64,000 nucleotides of DNA from Chloroflexota bacterium (lineage in GTDB: Bacteria > Chloroflexota > Anaerolineae > SpSt-313): contig JAKPJZ010000250.1 in the NCBI GenBank assembly GCA_029553955.1, positions 207,599 to 271,598 of the forward strand. Reading direction: 5' to 3'. Positions 34,037-43,089 of the stretch are shown in pieces; within the stretch, counting starts at the first letter, position 1, and the number at the start of each line of letters is the position of its first letter. Below the pieces are notes generated by a model. The model was not told where the DNA came from. It saw only the letters and a program-made list of their open reading frames with translations, and did not search any database. The position numbers and the translations under genes were made by a program.

Positions 34037-35146
34037 ATGATGGCAGACAAGCCGGTGTACATTCCTGTCGCGACCCTGCAGGGCTTTATGCGCGATGTGT
34101 TCTTGGGGCTCGGCGTGCCCCCCGAAGACGCCGCGATCACCGCTGAGGTCCTCATCACGTCGGACCTGTGGGGCATCGCATCGCACGGTGTGGGCCGGCT
34201 CAAGCAGTACTATGACCGCATCAAGGGTGGCCTGCAGCACCCCGTGACGCAGATGCGGGTGCTCAAAGAAACGCCGACGACTGCGGTCATCGACGGCCAG
34301 TTGGGTATGGGCCAGGTGGTCGCCCACCGTTCGATGCGCATGGCTATCGACAAGGCGCGCCGCTACGGCATGGGCGCCGTGGCGGTGCGCAACTCGGGCC
34401 ATTTTGGCATTGCCGGCTACTATCCGCTGATGGCGGTGAAGGAGGGCATGGTAGGTCTGACGGTCACCAACGCGCGCCCCTCCATCGCACCGACCTTTGG
34501 CGTGCAGCCCAAACTGGGCACCAACCCCATCGCCTTTGGCGCCCCCAGCGATGAGCCCCACCCCTTCCTGTACGATGCGGCGACCTCCATCACGCAGCGC
34601 GGCAAGATCGAGGTGCTGGACCGCGCCGAAGAGCCCACCCCTGCCGGCTGGGTCATCGGCGCCGATGGCACAACGGCCACCGACAGCGCGCAGATTCTCA
34701 GGGACCTGACGACCGACTCGGCGGCGCTCTTGCCCCTGGGGGGCGCCGGCGAGGAGATGGCCGGCCACAAAGGCTATGGCCTGGCCACGATGGTCGAGGT
34801 GCTCTCGGCATCGCTGCAGGGCGGCCTCTTCCTCAGCGCCGTGACCGATATCGACCGCCAGGGCAGGCCACAACCGTTGCGCATCGGCCACTTCTTCCTG
34901 GCTATCGACGTGGAGCATTGTGTGCCGCTCGCAGAGTTCAAAAAGACCACCGGCGACATCATGCGCGAACTGCGTGCCTCCAAAAGGGCGCCGGGGTGCG
35001 AGCGCATCTACACCGCCGGCGAGAAGGAGTATGCCAACGAGCAGCGCGTGCGCGCCGAGGGTGTGCCGGCCAACGCCAACTTGCAGAAGGTCATCAAGAC
35101 CATGCAGCAGGAGTTGGGGCTGACCAGGTACGACCTGGGGTTCTAA
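34037..35146 (+). CDS. Malate/L-lactate dehydrogenase family (Ldh2-type) oxidoreductase
   Basis: 369 residues of the NAD(P)-dependent MDH/LDH2 family, unrelated to classic Rossmann malate dehydrogenase. Recognisable stretches are DLWGIASHGVGRLKQYYDRI, VAVRNSGHFGIAGYYPLMAV, NARPSIAPTFG, LGTNPIAFGAPS and GHKGYGLATMVEVLSASLQG. It reduces or oxidises a 2-oxo/2-hydroxy acid; family members include sulfolactate, ureidoglycolate and 2,3-diketogulonate dehydrogenases. ATG 34,037 or 34,040 both fit the GGGAG site. The epimerase gene follows 23 bases on. Confidence 0.88.
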   Translation: MMADKPVYIPVATLQGFMRDVFLGLGVPPEDAAITAEVLITSDLWGIASHGVGRLKQYYDRIKGGLQHPVTQMRVLKETPTTAVIDGQLGMGQVVAHRSMRMAIDKARRYGMGAVAVRNSGHFGIAGYYPLMAVKEGMVGLTVTNARPSIAPTFGVQPKLGTNPIAFGAPSDEPHPFLYDAATSITQRGKIEVLDRAEEPTPAGWVIGADGTTATDSAQILRDLTTDSAALLPLGGAGEEMAGHKGYGLATMVEVLSASLQGGLFLSAVTDIDRQGRPQPLRIGHFFLAIDVEHCVPLAEFKKTTGDIMRELRASKRAPGCERIYTAGEKEYANEQRVRAEGVPANANLQKVIKTMQQELGLTRYDLGF

Positions 35147-35169
35147 TCTGCATTGAGGAGCATGATGGC

Positions 35170-36093
35170 ATGAGAATCCTGGTCACTGGAGGGGCCGGTT
35201 TCATCGGCTCACACGTCGTCGATGCTTTGGTGGCCGAGGGCCACCAGGTGGCGGTGGTCGACGATCTCTCAACCGGCAAACGCGAGCAGGTCAACCCCGC
35301 CGCGCGCTTTTACCGGGTCGATCTTCGCGACGAGGCGGCGCTGGAGGATGTCTTTGCGGCCGAACGGCCCGAGGCGATCGCCCACCAGGCCGCCAAGGCC
35401 AATGTGCGCGAGTCGCTGGAGAAACCGGTGCTCTATGCCGACGTCAACGTGCTCGGCTCGCTCAGGCTGCTGGAGCTGGCGCGCAAGAACGGCGTGCGCA
35501 AAGTGGTCTACGCCTCCACAGGCGGCGCTGCCTATGGCGAGCCGCAGCGTCTGCCGGTGGATGAGAGCCACCCCGTCAATCCTCTGGACCCCTACGGGGC
35601 GTCGAAGCACCATGTGGAGCACTATCTCTTTCTCTACCGGCACAACTATGGCCTCGACTATACCGTACTGCGCTACCCCAACGTGTATGGGCCGCGGCAG
35701 GATCCGTTGGGCGAGGCGGGGGTCGTGGCCATCTTCACCGGGCAGATGCTGACGGGCCGCCATCCCCTGATCAACGGCAGTGGCGAGCAGGAGCGCGATT
35801 TCGTCTACGTCGGCGATATCGCGCGGGCCAACGTGCTGGCGCTCGAACGAGGCTCGGGCGGCATCTACAACATCGGCAGCGGCGTGGGCACATCGGTCAA
35901 CCAGGTCTTTGCGGCGCTCAAAGAGGCCACCGGCTACGAAGGGCCCGAGCTGCACGGCCCGGCCAAGCTGGGCGAGGTGTTCAAGATCTATCTCGACGCC
36001 GGCCGCGCGCGCGACGAGCTGGGCTGGGAGGCCACTGTGCCGCTGCAGGAGGGCATCCGCCACACGGTGGAGTATTTCCGTTCGCGGATGTAG
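35170..36093 (+). CDS. NAD-dependent sugar-nucleotide epimerase (GalE-like)
   Basis: 307-residue extended short-chain dehydrogenase: NAD motif LVTGGAGFIGSHVVDALV at the start, VDDLSTG, the YASTGGAAYGEP strand with the catalytic Ser/Thr, and YGASKHHVEHYL with the Tyr-x3-Lys pair. It probably acts on UDP-glucose, UDP-glucuronate or a related sugar nucleotide for surface glycans, consistent with the glycosyltransferase gene next door. Confidence 0.9.
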   Translation: MRILVTGGAGFIGSHVVDALVAEGHQVAVVDDLSTGKREQVNPAARFYRVDLRDEAALEDVFAAERPEAIAHQAAKANVRESLEKPVLYADVNVLGSLRLLELARKNGVRKVVYASTGGAAYGEPQRLPVDESHPVNPLDPYGASKHHVEHYLFLYRHNYGLDYTVLRYPNVYGPRQDPLGEAGVVAIFTGQMLTGRHPLINGSGEQERDFVYVGDIARANVLALERGSGGIYNIGSGVGTSVNQVFAALKEATGYEGPELHGPAKLGEVFKIYLDAGRARDELGWEATVPLQEGIRHTVEYFRSRM

Positions 36094-36117
36094 ATCAGCA
36101 GAGGACCTGGCATGCAG

Positions 36118-36220
36118 CGTGTTGCGTGTTGCGTGTTCCGTTGTCGCAGCTAGAGGCCGGTGCCCCCAGGGCGAGCCTTCGACAGTTCGCGAGCAAACGG
36201 AACACGTAACACACAACACG
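36118..36220. repeat. GTGTTGCGTGTTCCG foldback
   Basis: 36,118-36,141 and 36,196-36,220 form arms (CGTGTTGCGTGTTGCGTGTT and partner) with about two mismatches. Inner sequence is not conserved with other copies. The word GCGTGTTCCGT also occurs in the arm at 28,709-28,720. Confidence 0.8.
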
Positions 36221-36251
36221 TTGGCGCCAGTCGCAACGGATGGGAGACCGC

Positions 36252-37517
36252 ATGTCCGACGCACGTCTGCGCGTGGCCATCAACGCCAGCTTCTGGGGCC
36301 AGGAGACGGCCGGGAGCGGGCAGTACCTGCACCACCTGGTGGAGGCCCTGGCCGGCCTGGACGAGGATCTCGAGCTGGTGCTGTGCGGGCCGGTCGGGCT
36401 GGAAAGCCCGACCCACGGGCGGGTGGGACAGGCTTTCCAGCCTGTCGGGTCTCGAACGGGCGGGGGGCCGGTCGGGCTGGAAAGCCCGACCCACGGGCGG
36501 GTGGGACAGGCTGGAGAGCCTCTGGCTCGGGTGACGTGGCACAGCGTACCGGCCTCCGGCCGGCGCCGGCTGGGCGAGAACGTCGAGAAGGTGTGGTTCG
36601 AGCAGGTGGCCTTTCCGCGGGCGGTGCGGGCGGTGGGCGCGACGGTGGCACACGTGCCCTACTTTGCCTCTCCGCTCTTGCCGGCCCAGCCGACGGTGGT
36701 CACCGTGCACGATCTCATCCCCCTGGTGCTGCCCGGCTACCGCACTTCGGCGCTCGTGCGTGGCTACATGCGTCTGGTGGCGGCGGCGGCGCGCCGCGCC
36801 GACCTGGTGCTGACCGATGCCGAGGCCTCGGTGGGCGACATTGTGCGCTGCTTGGGCGTGGCGGCCGAGCGGGTGCGCGCCATTCCTCTGGCCGTGACGC
36901 CCGGCTACCATCCGATCACCGATGGTGAGGCCTTGGCGGCGCTGCGGGTGCGCCATAGCCTGCCCGACCGCTACCTGCTGTACCTGGGTGGCTTTGACCA
37001 GCGGCGCAACCTGGGCACACTCTTCAGGGCGCTGGCCGAGGCGCGCCGCCGCGAGCCTGGCCTGCCGCCCGTGGTGCTCGCCGGGGCGCTGCCGGCCGGC
37101 GATAGTGCCTTTGCGCCCGACCCGCGTCGCCTGGCGGCCGAGGCCGGTGCGGCCGCGGGGGTGCGCTTTCTGGGGCGTGTGCCCGAAGAGGACAAGCCCC
37201 TGCTCTACAGTGGCGCTCTGGCCTTCCTCTTCCCCTCGCGCTACGAGGGCTTTGGCCTGCCCGTGCTCGAGGCGCTGGCCTGCGGCGCGCCGGCGGCCGT
37301 CGCTAGCGCGACCACGCTCCCCGAGGTCGCAGGCCCGGGCGCGCTGCTGATCGACCCCGACGATGTGGCCGGCTGGGCTGAGGCCCTGGTGCGCCTGGCC
37401 ACTGACGAGGTGCTGCGCGGCAGGCTGCGCGACGCGGGCCTGGCCCACGCCGCCCGCTTCTCCTGGGCGCGCACGGCCCGTGAGACGCTCGCCGCGTATC
37501 GAGCGGTTGTAGCATGA
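36252..37517 (+). CDS. GT-B glycosyltransferase (family 4-like) with in-frame repeat insertion
   Basis: 421 residues. The donor-binding C-terminal half is typical (YLLYLGGFDQRRNLGTLFRA, LGRVPEEDKPLLYSGALAFL, FPSRYEGFGLPVLEALACG, with the EX7E glutamates). The N-terminal acceptor half starts VAINASFWGQETAGSGQYL. Residues of about 46-92 are foreign to the fold: a 47-bp unit encoding GPVGLESPTHGRVGQA is present twice (36,388-36,434 and 36,466-36,512) in a 78-bp tandem duplication that keeps frame. ATG 36,252 follows GGGAG. Confidence 0.86.
   Translation: MSDARLRVAINASFWGQETAGSGQYLHHLVEALAGLDEDLELVLCGPVGLESPTHGRVGQAFQPVGSRTGGGPVGLESPTHGRVGQAGEPLARVTWHSVPASGRRRLGENVEKVWFEQVAFPRAVRAVGATVAHVPYFASPLLPAQPTVVTVHDLIPLVLPGYRTSALVRGYMRLVAAAARRADLVLTDAEASVGDIVRCLGVAAERVRAIPLAVTPGYHPITDGEALAALRVRHSLPDRYLLYLGGFDQRRNLGTLFRALAEARRREPGLPPVVLAGALPAGDSAFAPDPRRLAAEAGAAAGVRFLGRVPEEDKPLLYSGALAFLFPSRYEGFGLPVLEALACGAPAAVASATTLPEVAGPGALLIDPDDVAGWAEALVRLATDEVLRGRLRDAGLAHAARFSWARTARETLAAYRAVVA
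36388..36512. repeat. In-frame tandem repeat of palindromic words in the glycosyltransferase gene
   Basis: Two identical 47-bp copies with a 78-bp period. Each contains the small palindromes GTCGGGCTGGAAAGCCCGAC and, in the first copy, GACAGGCTTTCCAGCCTGTC. The insert begins right after the strand DLELVLC and ends before RVTWHSVP. Confidence 0.93.
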
Positions 37518-37569
37518 GACCATGAATGTGCCCGACCACGCGTCGCTGTGTGACGCACTGTGAGGTTGC

Positions 37570-38844
37570 GTGAGACTCGCCCCGATCTATCGTCGTCTGC
37601 GCCGCCTGCGCCTTGAGCCCTGGCAGCGCACGCTCTACACCATCGTCATCGCCGAAGGCATCGCGATGCTGGGGTTTGGCGTCTCGAGCCCCTTCCTGCC
37701 CTTTTTCATCGAAGAGCTTGGCGTCACCGATTTCGCCCAGGTGACCTTTTGGGTTGGGCTGATCAACTCGCTGGCGCCGGTGCTCATGGCCATCTCGTCA
37801 CCCATCTGGGGACTCCTTGCCGACCGCTATGGGCGCAAGCCGATGCTGGTGCGCGCCATGTTGGGGGGCGCGGTCACGGTCGGCCTGCAGGCGTTTGTGG
37901 CCAACGTGTCGCAGTTGGCCAGCCTGCGCATCGCGCAGGGAGCGCTGACCGGCACCATCGCTGCCGCGGTGACGCTGGTGGCGACTCAGGTGCCCCGTGA
38001 GCGCTGCGGCTTTGCGCTGGGGTTGCTGCAGACGGCGGTGTTTGTGGGCAACTCGCTGGGGCCATCGCTGGGTGGTGTCGTAGGCGGCACGCTCGGCTAC
38101 AAGGCGGCCTTTCTCATGTCGGGGCTGCTGCTTTTCGGCGCCGGCGTCGCCGTGATCGTGTTGGTTCGCGAAGAGTTCGTGCCGCCCTCCGTGCAGCAGC
38201 GGAACGGCAACACCCTGGCCGCCAACGCTCGCACGGTCGCGGGCGACCGCATCCTGCTGGCCATGGTCGCGCTGTTGATGCTGTATAACCTGAGCAGCGC
38301 GGTCGCAGGGCCGATCCTGCCCCTCTACGTACAGTCACTCGTCGGCAGCATGCAGGAGGCCTCGACGGCCACGGGCATGATCATCGGCGCGACGGCGGTG
38401 GCCAATGCCCTGGGCGCGGTGTGGATCGCGCGCTCGGCCGACCGGCTGGGCCCTCGCCGGGTGCTGTTGGCCTCGCTGGCCGTGAGCTCGGTGGTGCACT
38501 TGCCGCAGATGTTCACGCGTACCCCCATGCAGTTGCTGGCGCTGCGCTTCATCCTGGGGGTCGCTATGGGGGCCATCTCGCCAATCGCCAATGCCGTCAT
38601 CGCCGGGCGGACGCCGCGGGGGCGCCAGGGCGGCATCTTTGGCATCTCGACGAGCCTCAATGCATTCGGCAGTGCGCTGGGCCCGGTGCTCGGCACGTTT
38701 GCCGCGACCTACTGGAGCCTGGGCAGTATCTTCCCGGTGACCGGGGCCATCCTGGCGCTGCTCATCGTGTGGGTGGCGCTGACGACGGGCGGCATCGAGA
38801 GCGCCCCTGGCGCCGGCAAGTCTCGGGTGCGGCCTCTCCCTTGA
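37570..38844 (+). CDS. MFS transporter
   Basis: 424 residues with about twelve hydrophobic segments, the loop 2-3 signature GLLADRYGRKPML and a matching half-repeat motif (IARSADRLGPRRVLLASL). It is drug-efflux-like in general form; the substrate is unknown. The start is a GTG with TGAGG upstream, 52 bases after the glycosyltransferase gene. Confidence 0.87.
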   Translation: MRLAPIYRRLRRLRLEPWQRTLYTIVIAEGIAMLGFGVSSPFLPFFIEELGVTDFAQVTFWVGLINSLAPVLMAISSPIWGLLADRYGRKPMLVRAMLGGAVTVGLQAFVANVSQLASLRIAQGALTGTIAAAVTLVATQVPRERCGFALGLLQTAVFVGNSLGPSLGGVVGGTLGYKAAFLMSGLLLFGAGVAVIVLVREEFVPPSVQQRNGNTLAANARTVAGDRILLAMVALLMLYNLSSAVAGPILPLYVQSLVGSMQEASTATGMIIGATAVANALGAVWIARSADRLGPRRVLLASLAVSSVVHLPQMFTRTPMQLLALRFILGVAMGAISPIANAVIAGRTPRGRQGGIFGISTSLNAFGSALGPVLGTFAATYWSLGSIFPVTGAILALLIVWVALTTGGIESAPGAGKSRVRPLP

Positions 38845-38862
38845 GGCACAGAAGGAGCTCGT

Positions 38863-39654
38863 ATGTCGCCAACGTATGTCCTCGCCCTCTTTGGCAGTGG
38901 CATTGCAGCAGGGATCGTCGCGGCGCTGCTCGGCGTCGGTGGCGGCATCCTCATGGTGCCCCTGATGACGATGGTGTTCGGCGTACCCGTGCACACTGCC
39001 CTCGGGGCGAGCCTGGTCGCTGCAATGGCCACCTCTGATGCGGCCTGTATCTGGCCGGCCAAGCGGCGGCTGATGGACATCAGCCAGGCGTGGACGCTGG
39101 GGCTGACGACCACCATCGGGGCGGCAATCGGCGCCATGGTGGCCCTGGCCTCCAAGCCTGAGGTGATCCAGGCCATCTTTGCCGTCCTCCTGCTCTACAC
39201 GGCCTTTCAGCTTGCACGGCCGCAGCGCCAGGCCGCCGAGGTGCCCGACGGCAAAGGCGCGGCCGGCGCCAGTCGCGCCCGCCATGCGCTGATGCTGCTG
39301 GTGGGCCTCTTCGCCGGCGCCAGCTCGGGCCTGCTGGGCATCGGCGGCGGCATCATCATCGTGCCGGCGCTGCACCTCATCCTGCGCAAGCCTTTCAAAG
39401 AGGCGACGGCGACGAGCAACCTGCTGGTAGGCATCACCGCGTTGACTGGCGCCTTTGCCTACTGGTGGCGGGGCGCCCTGCTGCTCGTGCCTACCGTGCC
39501 GATTGCGGCCGGCGCCTTTGTCGGCGCGCTGCTCGGCTCGGCCATCGACAAGCGGCTGAGCAGCCAGGTGCTGCGCTGGGGCATGGCGCTCCTCCTGACC
39601 TTCACCGCATTGCAGATGGGCTCGGCGATTGTCGGCGCCCACCTGGGCCGTTAG
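38863..39654 (+). CDS. TauE/SafE-family membrane permease
   Basis: 263 residues, eight or so membrane segments in two related halves. Each half carries the glycine-rich loop (LLGVGGGILMVPLM; LLGIGGGIIIVPAL) and a (L/V)ATSxL-type segment (EATATSNLLVGITALTGAF). The family exports sulfite, sulfoacetate or other small organosulfur anions. AAGGAG precedes the ATG. A 57-codon membrane protein gene follows. Confidence 0.88.
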   Translation: MSPTYVLALFGSGIAAGIVAALLGVGGGILMVPLMTMVFGVPVHTALGASLVAAMATSDAACIWPAKRRLMDISQAWTLGLTTTIGAAIGAMVALASKPEVIQAIFAVLLLYTAFQLARPQRQAAEVPDGKGAAGASRARHALMLLVGLFAGASSGLLGIGGGIIIVPALHLILRKPFKEATATSNLLVGITALTGAFAYWWRGALLLVPTVPIAAGAFVGALLGSAIDKRLSSQVLRWGMALLLTFTALQMGSAIVGAHLGR

Positions 39655-39666
39655 GGAGGAAGACAG

Positions 39667-39840
39667 ATGACTATGGGCCCGTCGCAACTTGCCATCCTCG
39701 CCCTCATTGCCACACCGCTGCTCATCCTGGCGCGCGATGCGTTCAATCGTCGCCGCGAGCCGCGCCAGCTCCTGCTGGCCCTCGCCCTGCTGAGCGTCAT
39801 CGCGGCCAGCATCGCGCTGACCATCGGCCTCAACCCCTAG
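39667..39840 (+). CDS. Small 57-residue membrane protein
   Basis: Open frame from ATG 39,667 to TAG 39,840 with GGGAGGA 7 bases upstream, starting 12 bases after the TauE gene stop. It reads as two hydrophobic segments (LAILALIATPLLILA and LLLALALLSVIAASIALTIG) joined by a basic turn DAFNRRREPRQ. It is too short for most gene finders. The strong ribosome site and helical hairpin make it likely to be real, perhaps an accessory subunit of the permease. Confidence 0.68.
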   Translation: MTMGPSQLAILALIATPLLILARDAFNRRREPRQLLLALALLSVIAASIALTIGLNP

Positions 39841-39877
39841 ACCATCGGTCCCTCGTGCGCCCGGCTCTGACCCAGGC

Positions 39878-39975
39878 GGGGTTTTGGCGGGATGGTTGGC
39901 CCTGCCGGCTGCCCCTGGCGCGCCCGCGGGCGCGCCAGGGGCAGCCGGCAGGGCCAACCATCCCGCCAAAACCCC
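39878..39975. repeat. 98-bp perfect loop-less palindrome (G4T4 family copy 5)
   Basis: Arms 39,878-39,926 and 39,927-39,975 are exact complements. The left flank CGTGCGCCCGGC matches that of copy 4. Compared with copy 2 the arm reads GGGATGG instead of GGGTTGG, with the matching change in the other arm. Confidence 0.93.
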
Positions 39976-40059
39976 CTTTAGGGGCTGGCATGGCACAGCT
40001 ATTGCTGGCCGTCGGCGCCGCAATCGAGGCCGGCTGAGTCAAGGCGGCATCTCGGGGGG

Positions 40060-40971
40060 GTGGCCGTGATCTTGAGCTCGGACCTCAGCGTGCCCGAAGC
40101 CCCGGTGCTGCTCGCCGACGGCAGTTGGCTGCTGGTCGAGATGGGCGCCGACCGGGGCTCGGTGACCCACCTGAGCCGCGATGGCCGCGAGAAGCACATC
40201 GTCGCCCGCACGGGCCGGCCCAACGGCCTGGCGCTCGATGGGCAGGGCGCGATCTGGGTGGCAGAGTCGTGGGACCCGGCGCTCCTGCGTGTGGGCCCCG
40301 ACGGCCGGGTGGAGGTATGGCTGACCGCGTGCGAAGGCGAGCCCTTTCTCTTCCCCAATGACCTGGCCTTCGGGCCTGATGGCGCTCTGTACATGACCGA
40401 TTCGGGCGTGCGCGTGCAGGACCTGCTGGAGTGCGGCCAGATCCGCCCTGATTATGCGATGCTGCCCATGGATGGCCGGGTCTACCGCATCGACATCGCC
40501 CGCCGCGAGGCCGTCAAGCTCGACTCGGCGCTGCGTTTCGCCAACGGCCTCGCCTTTGGCCGCGACGGTGACCTCTATGTCGCAGAGACGCTGACGGGCT
40601 GGGTGTACCGCTACGCCCTGGCCGATGGCGGCGTTGCGGGCCGCGCCGAGTTTGCCAACGTCGTGCAGCGTGGAGCGCCGACCGGCTTTCAGGGGCCCGA
40701 TGGCTGCAAGTTCGGCGCCGATGGCCACCTCTACGTGGCCGTCTTCGGCCAGGGCCATGTGGCCGACGTCGCTCCTGATGGCGCCGTCGTGCGACGCATT
40801 TGGACGGCCGGCGCGCTGCCGACGAACCTGGCCTTTGGGCCCGGCGGTGACCGGCGCATCTATGTGACCGAGGATGAGTACGGCGCGGTCGAAGTGTTCG
40901 ACGTCGGCGTCGATGGCCTGCCGCTGTGGGCGCCACTCGCGGCTGGTACGGGCATTGCTGGGGCCGGGTGA
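40060..40971 (+). CDS. SMP-30/gluconolactonase-like beta-propeller
   Basis: 303 residues. The six-bladed propeller with metal ligands shows as PEAPVLLADGSWLLVEM, GRPNGLALDGQGAIWVAES, FPNDLAFGPDGALYMTDSG, FANGLAFGRDGDLYVAET and GPDGCKFGADGHLYVAVFG. It probably hydrolyses a sugar lactone. The start is a GTG within a G-rich run that also serves as ribosome site. The next gene begins 29 bases on. Confidence 0.87.
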   Translation: MAVILSSDLSVPEAPVLLADGSWLLVEMGADRGSVTHLSRDGREKHIVARTGRPNGLALDGQGAIWVAESWDPALLRVGPDGRVEVWLTACEGEPFLFPNDLAFGPDGALYMTDSGVRVQDLLECGQIRPDYAMLPMDGRVYRIDIARREAVKLDSALRFANGLAFGRDGDLYVAETLTGWVYRYALADGGVAGRAEFANVVQRGAPTGFQGPDGCKFGADGHLYVAVFGQGHVADVAPDGAVVRRIWTAGALPTNLAFGPGGDRRIYVTEDEYGAVEVFDVGVDGLPLWAPLAAGTGIAGAG

Positions 40972-41000
40972 GAAGCCATACCGACCGTGTGGAGGACAGT

Positions 41001-41966
41001 ATGAGGTTCCAGCAAGGGGTCGACACGCTGGCCCAGCAGAAAGTGCTGGATCCCATCTCGCAGACGATCCAGGATCTGGTCAAGGGCATCTACCGCTCGG
41101 GCGGCGTCGCAGGCCGGCAGGTAGGCAATGCCATGTACGGCACCTGGCTTGGCCATCCCTTTCACCCCTCTACGACCGATGTGGTCGTCGGCAGTTGGAC
41201 CGGCGGGTTCGTGCTTGACGTGCTCAACGCCGTCACCGGCAGCGGCCTCTTTGCCCGTTGCGCAGATGCTGCCGTGGCCATCGGCACCCTGGGCGCTCTG
41301 GCCGCCGTGCCTTCGGGCCTCACCGATTTCCAGCATCCCAGTGGAGAGGCGCGCCGCGTTGGCCTGGTGCATGGCCTGCTCAACATCGGCGGTACCCTGC
41401 TCCAGATGCTCTCGCTGCTGCAGCGGGCGCGGGGTGAGCGGGGCAGCGCCCGTACCCTCTCGAGCATGGCGTTTGGTGGGCTCCTGGTGTCGGCCTACCT
41501 GGGCGGCGACATCATCGACAAGTACCAGGTCGGCGTCAATCGCGCCGCCGGCGAAACGGTGCCCGCCGATTTCGTGGCGGTGATGCGGGAGGCCGATCTG
41601 CCACAGGAGCGGCTGCACCAGGTCGACGTCAACGGCTCGCCAGTGCTCTTGGTGCGCCGGGGCGATCGCATCTATGCCATGCATGCCACCTGCACGCACA
41701 TGGGCGGTCCGTTGGCCCAAGGCACGATTGCCGGTGATGCCGTGCAGTGCCCCTGGCATGGCTCGCGCTTTGCCTTCGATGATGGCCATGTGATCGGCGG
41801 CCCGGCGAGTTACCCGGAGCGCTGCCTGGCGACGCGCGTGCGCAACGGCATGATCGAGGTCGGGCCGGGCGCCGGCCTGGGCCGCTGCCGGCACGAGCCG
41901 GTCTCGACGAGGCAGGCCCAGGCCGAGGCAGAGAGGCAGATGGCTGTGGCGCCGGCCCTCCGCTAG
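41001..41966 (+). CDS. DUF2231 membrane domain fused to a Rieske [2Fe-2S] domain
   Basis: 321 residues. Residues 45-180 are a DUF2231-type membrane domain (GTWLGHPFHPSTTDVVVGSW, then hydrophobic segments). After a linker comes a Rieske domain with the cluster ligands in CTHMGGPLAQG and CPWHGSRFAFDDG. A cytoplasmic or periplasmic Rieske centre on a membrane anchor suggests electron transfer to or from the quinone pool. GGAGGA precedes the ATG. Confidence 0.9.
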   Translation: MRFQQGVDTLAQQKVLDPISQTIQDLVKGIYRSGGVAGRQVGNAMYGTWLGHPFHPSTTDVVVGSWTGGFVLDVLNAVTGSGLFARCADAAVAIGTLGALAAVPSGLTDFQHPSGEARRVGLVHGLLNIGGTLLQMLSLLQRARGERGSARTLSSMAFGGLLVSAYLGGDIIDKYQVGVNRAAGETVPADFVAVMREADLPQERLHQVDVNGSPVLLVRRGDRIYAMHATCTHMGGPLAQGTIAGDAVQCPWHGSRFAFDDGHVIGGPASYPERCLATRVRNGMIEVGPGAGLGRCRHEPVSTRQAQAEAERQMAVAPALR

Positions 41967-41973
41967 GCCTGTT

Positions 41974-42084
41974 TTCCGCATCGAGCAGAGGCGGCTCCCA
42001 CGGCGCCGGGCTCAGTCTGTGGCAGAGGGCAACCCTGCGCGGCCACGGCCGGCGGCGTGGGAGCCGCCTCTGCTCGATGCGGAA
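41974..42084. repeat. 28-bp-arm foldback between convergent genes
   Basis: 41,974-42,001 and 42,057-42,084 pair perfectly (TTCCGCATCGAGCAGAGGCG...) around a 55-base interior that starts CGGCGCCGGG and ends CCGGCGG. The inner word AGAGGCGGCTCCCAC recurs at 50,963-50,977. Confidence 0.9.
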
Positions 42085-42144
42085 TCTGGGCCAAGTGCCT
42101 CCGAGTTGGTTGTGCGATGCATCCCGAGAACCGGCGACGTAATG

Positions 42145-42867
42145 CTAGAAAATGCCGGGCTCGCCGCGGGCGGTGGTCAGGTCGCCAGGCCGCTTTCTGA
42201 GGCCCATGGGTAGAATGGACCGGCGATACACTGACCTGAGCAGGAGCCCCGATGCCGTGTACCAACCGGCCGCCGCTGCAGCCATGAACACCGCGCCCGC
42301 GGCCACGGTCACGGTCGGGTCGCCGGTCGCGTTCGCGGCCGATCCGACGGCAGCGCCTGAGGCCAACAGGAACAGGGTCGCGCACAGGGCCAGGTTCACC
42401 CTGGCAGCGGCGATCGCTCCGACATATGTGATGGCCGCCAGAGTTCCGAACACGACGCCCAGGCCCACGGAGACGGCCCCCGGCGCAACCAACGTGCCCG
42501 TGGCGAAGAGCAATTGCAGGATGCCGTAGCCGATCCAAAAGCTTCCCCACACGCCCAGCATGCCGGTGCCCAGGCCGTCTCGAGCCCGGAAGGCCCACAT
42601 GGCCGCCGCGAACTGGGCGACGCCGCCCAACAGGCCGGCGAAGGGTCCGATGATCAGCGCGGCCGAGGCCGGGTAGGCGCCGATGAGCCCTGCAGCCACG
42701 GCCGCCTGCGCGGCGGCAAAGCCGTAGAGGCCGAGGATCGCGGGCGCAGCTACCGGGGTCAGGAAGATGCTCTCGATGGGCGCTCCCGTCCCCGCCACAT
42801 ACCCGGCCTCTCGCGCCTGCCGCTCTGCGCTGGGGGCCTCAACTTCCCTTTCTCTTTCTCGGATCAA
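42145..42867 (-). CDS. GPR1/FUN34/YaaH-type (acetate/succinate) transporter-like protein
   Basis: About 240 residues with six hydrophobic segments. The first part, FLTPVAAPAILGLYGFAAAQ, corresponds to the family's N-P-A/G-x-x-G-L motif, and the WAFRARDGLGTGMLGVWGSF segment follows the usual pattern. Family members import acetate or succinate. The likely start is TTG at 42,867 with GGAGGT 6 bases upstream; the much longer open frame runs through repeat DNA and the antisense of the next gene. Confidence 0.7.
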   Translation of the reverse strand: MIREREREVEAPSAERQAREAGYVAGTGAPIESIFLTPVAAPAILGLYGFAAAQAAVAAGLIGAYPASAALIIGPFAGLLGGVAQFAAAMWAFRARDGLGTGMLGVWGSFWIGYGILQLLFATGTLVAPGAVSVGLGVVFGTLAAITYVGAIAAARVNLALCATLFLLASGAAVGSAANATGDPTVTVAAGAVFMAAAAAGWYTASGLLLRSVYRRSILPMGLRKRPGDLTTARGEPGIF

Positions 42868-43089
42868 CCCTACACCTCCCTTGTCTCCTGCGCGCCGGCC
42901 GTGGCCGTGTGCAGGAAGATGCTGTGGAGCACCATACAGCAACAAGTGAGCCACTCCAGGCCGGGGTGTCAGGCTGCGTGCGTGTGGTATGCTTCTTGCT
43001 GCCCCGCTTGGGTGGCGGCTCGTCTCGGCATCACCGCCTCGCCGGTGGCCGCAGGCGCGCGACGAATGCTTTTGCGACAGGAGGGGACG

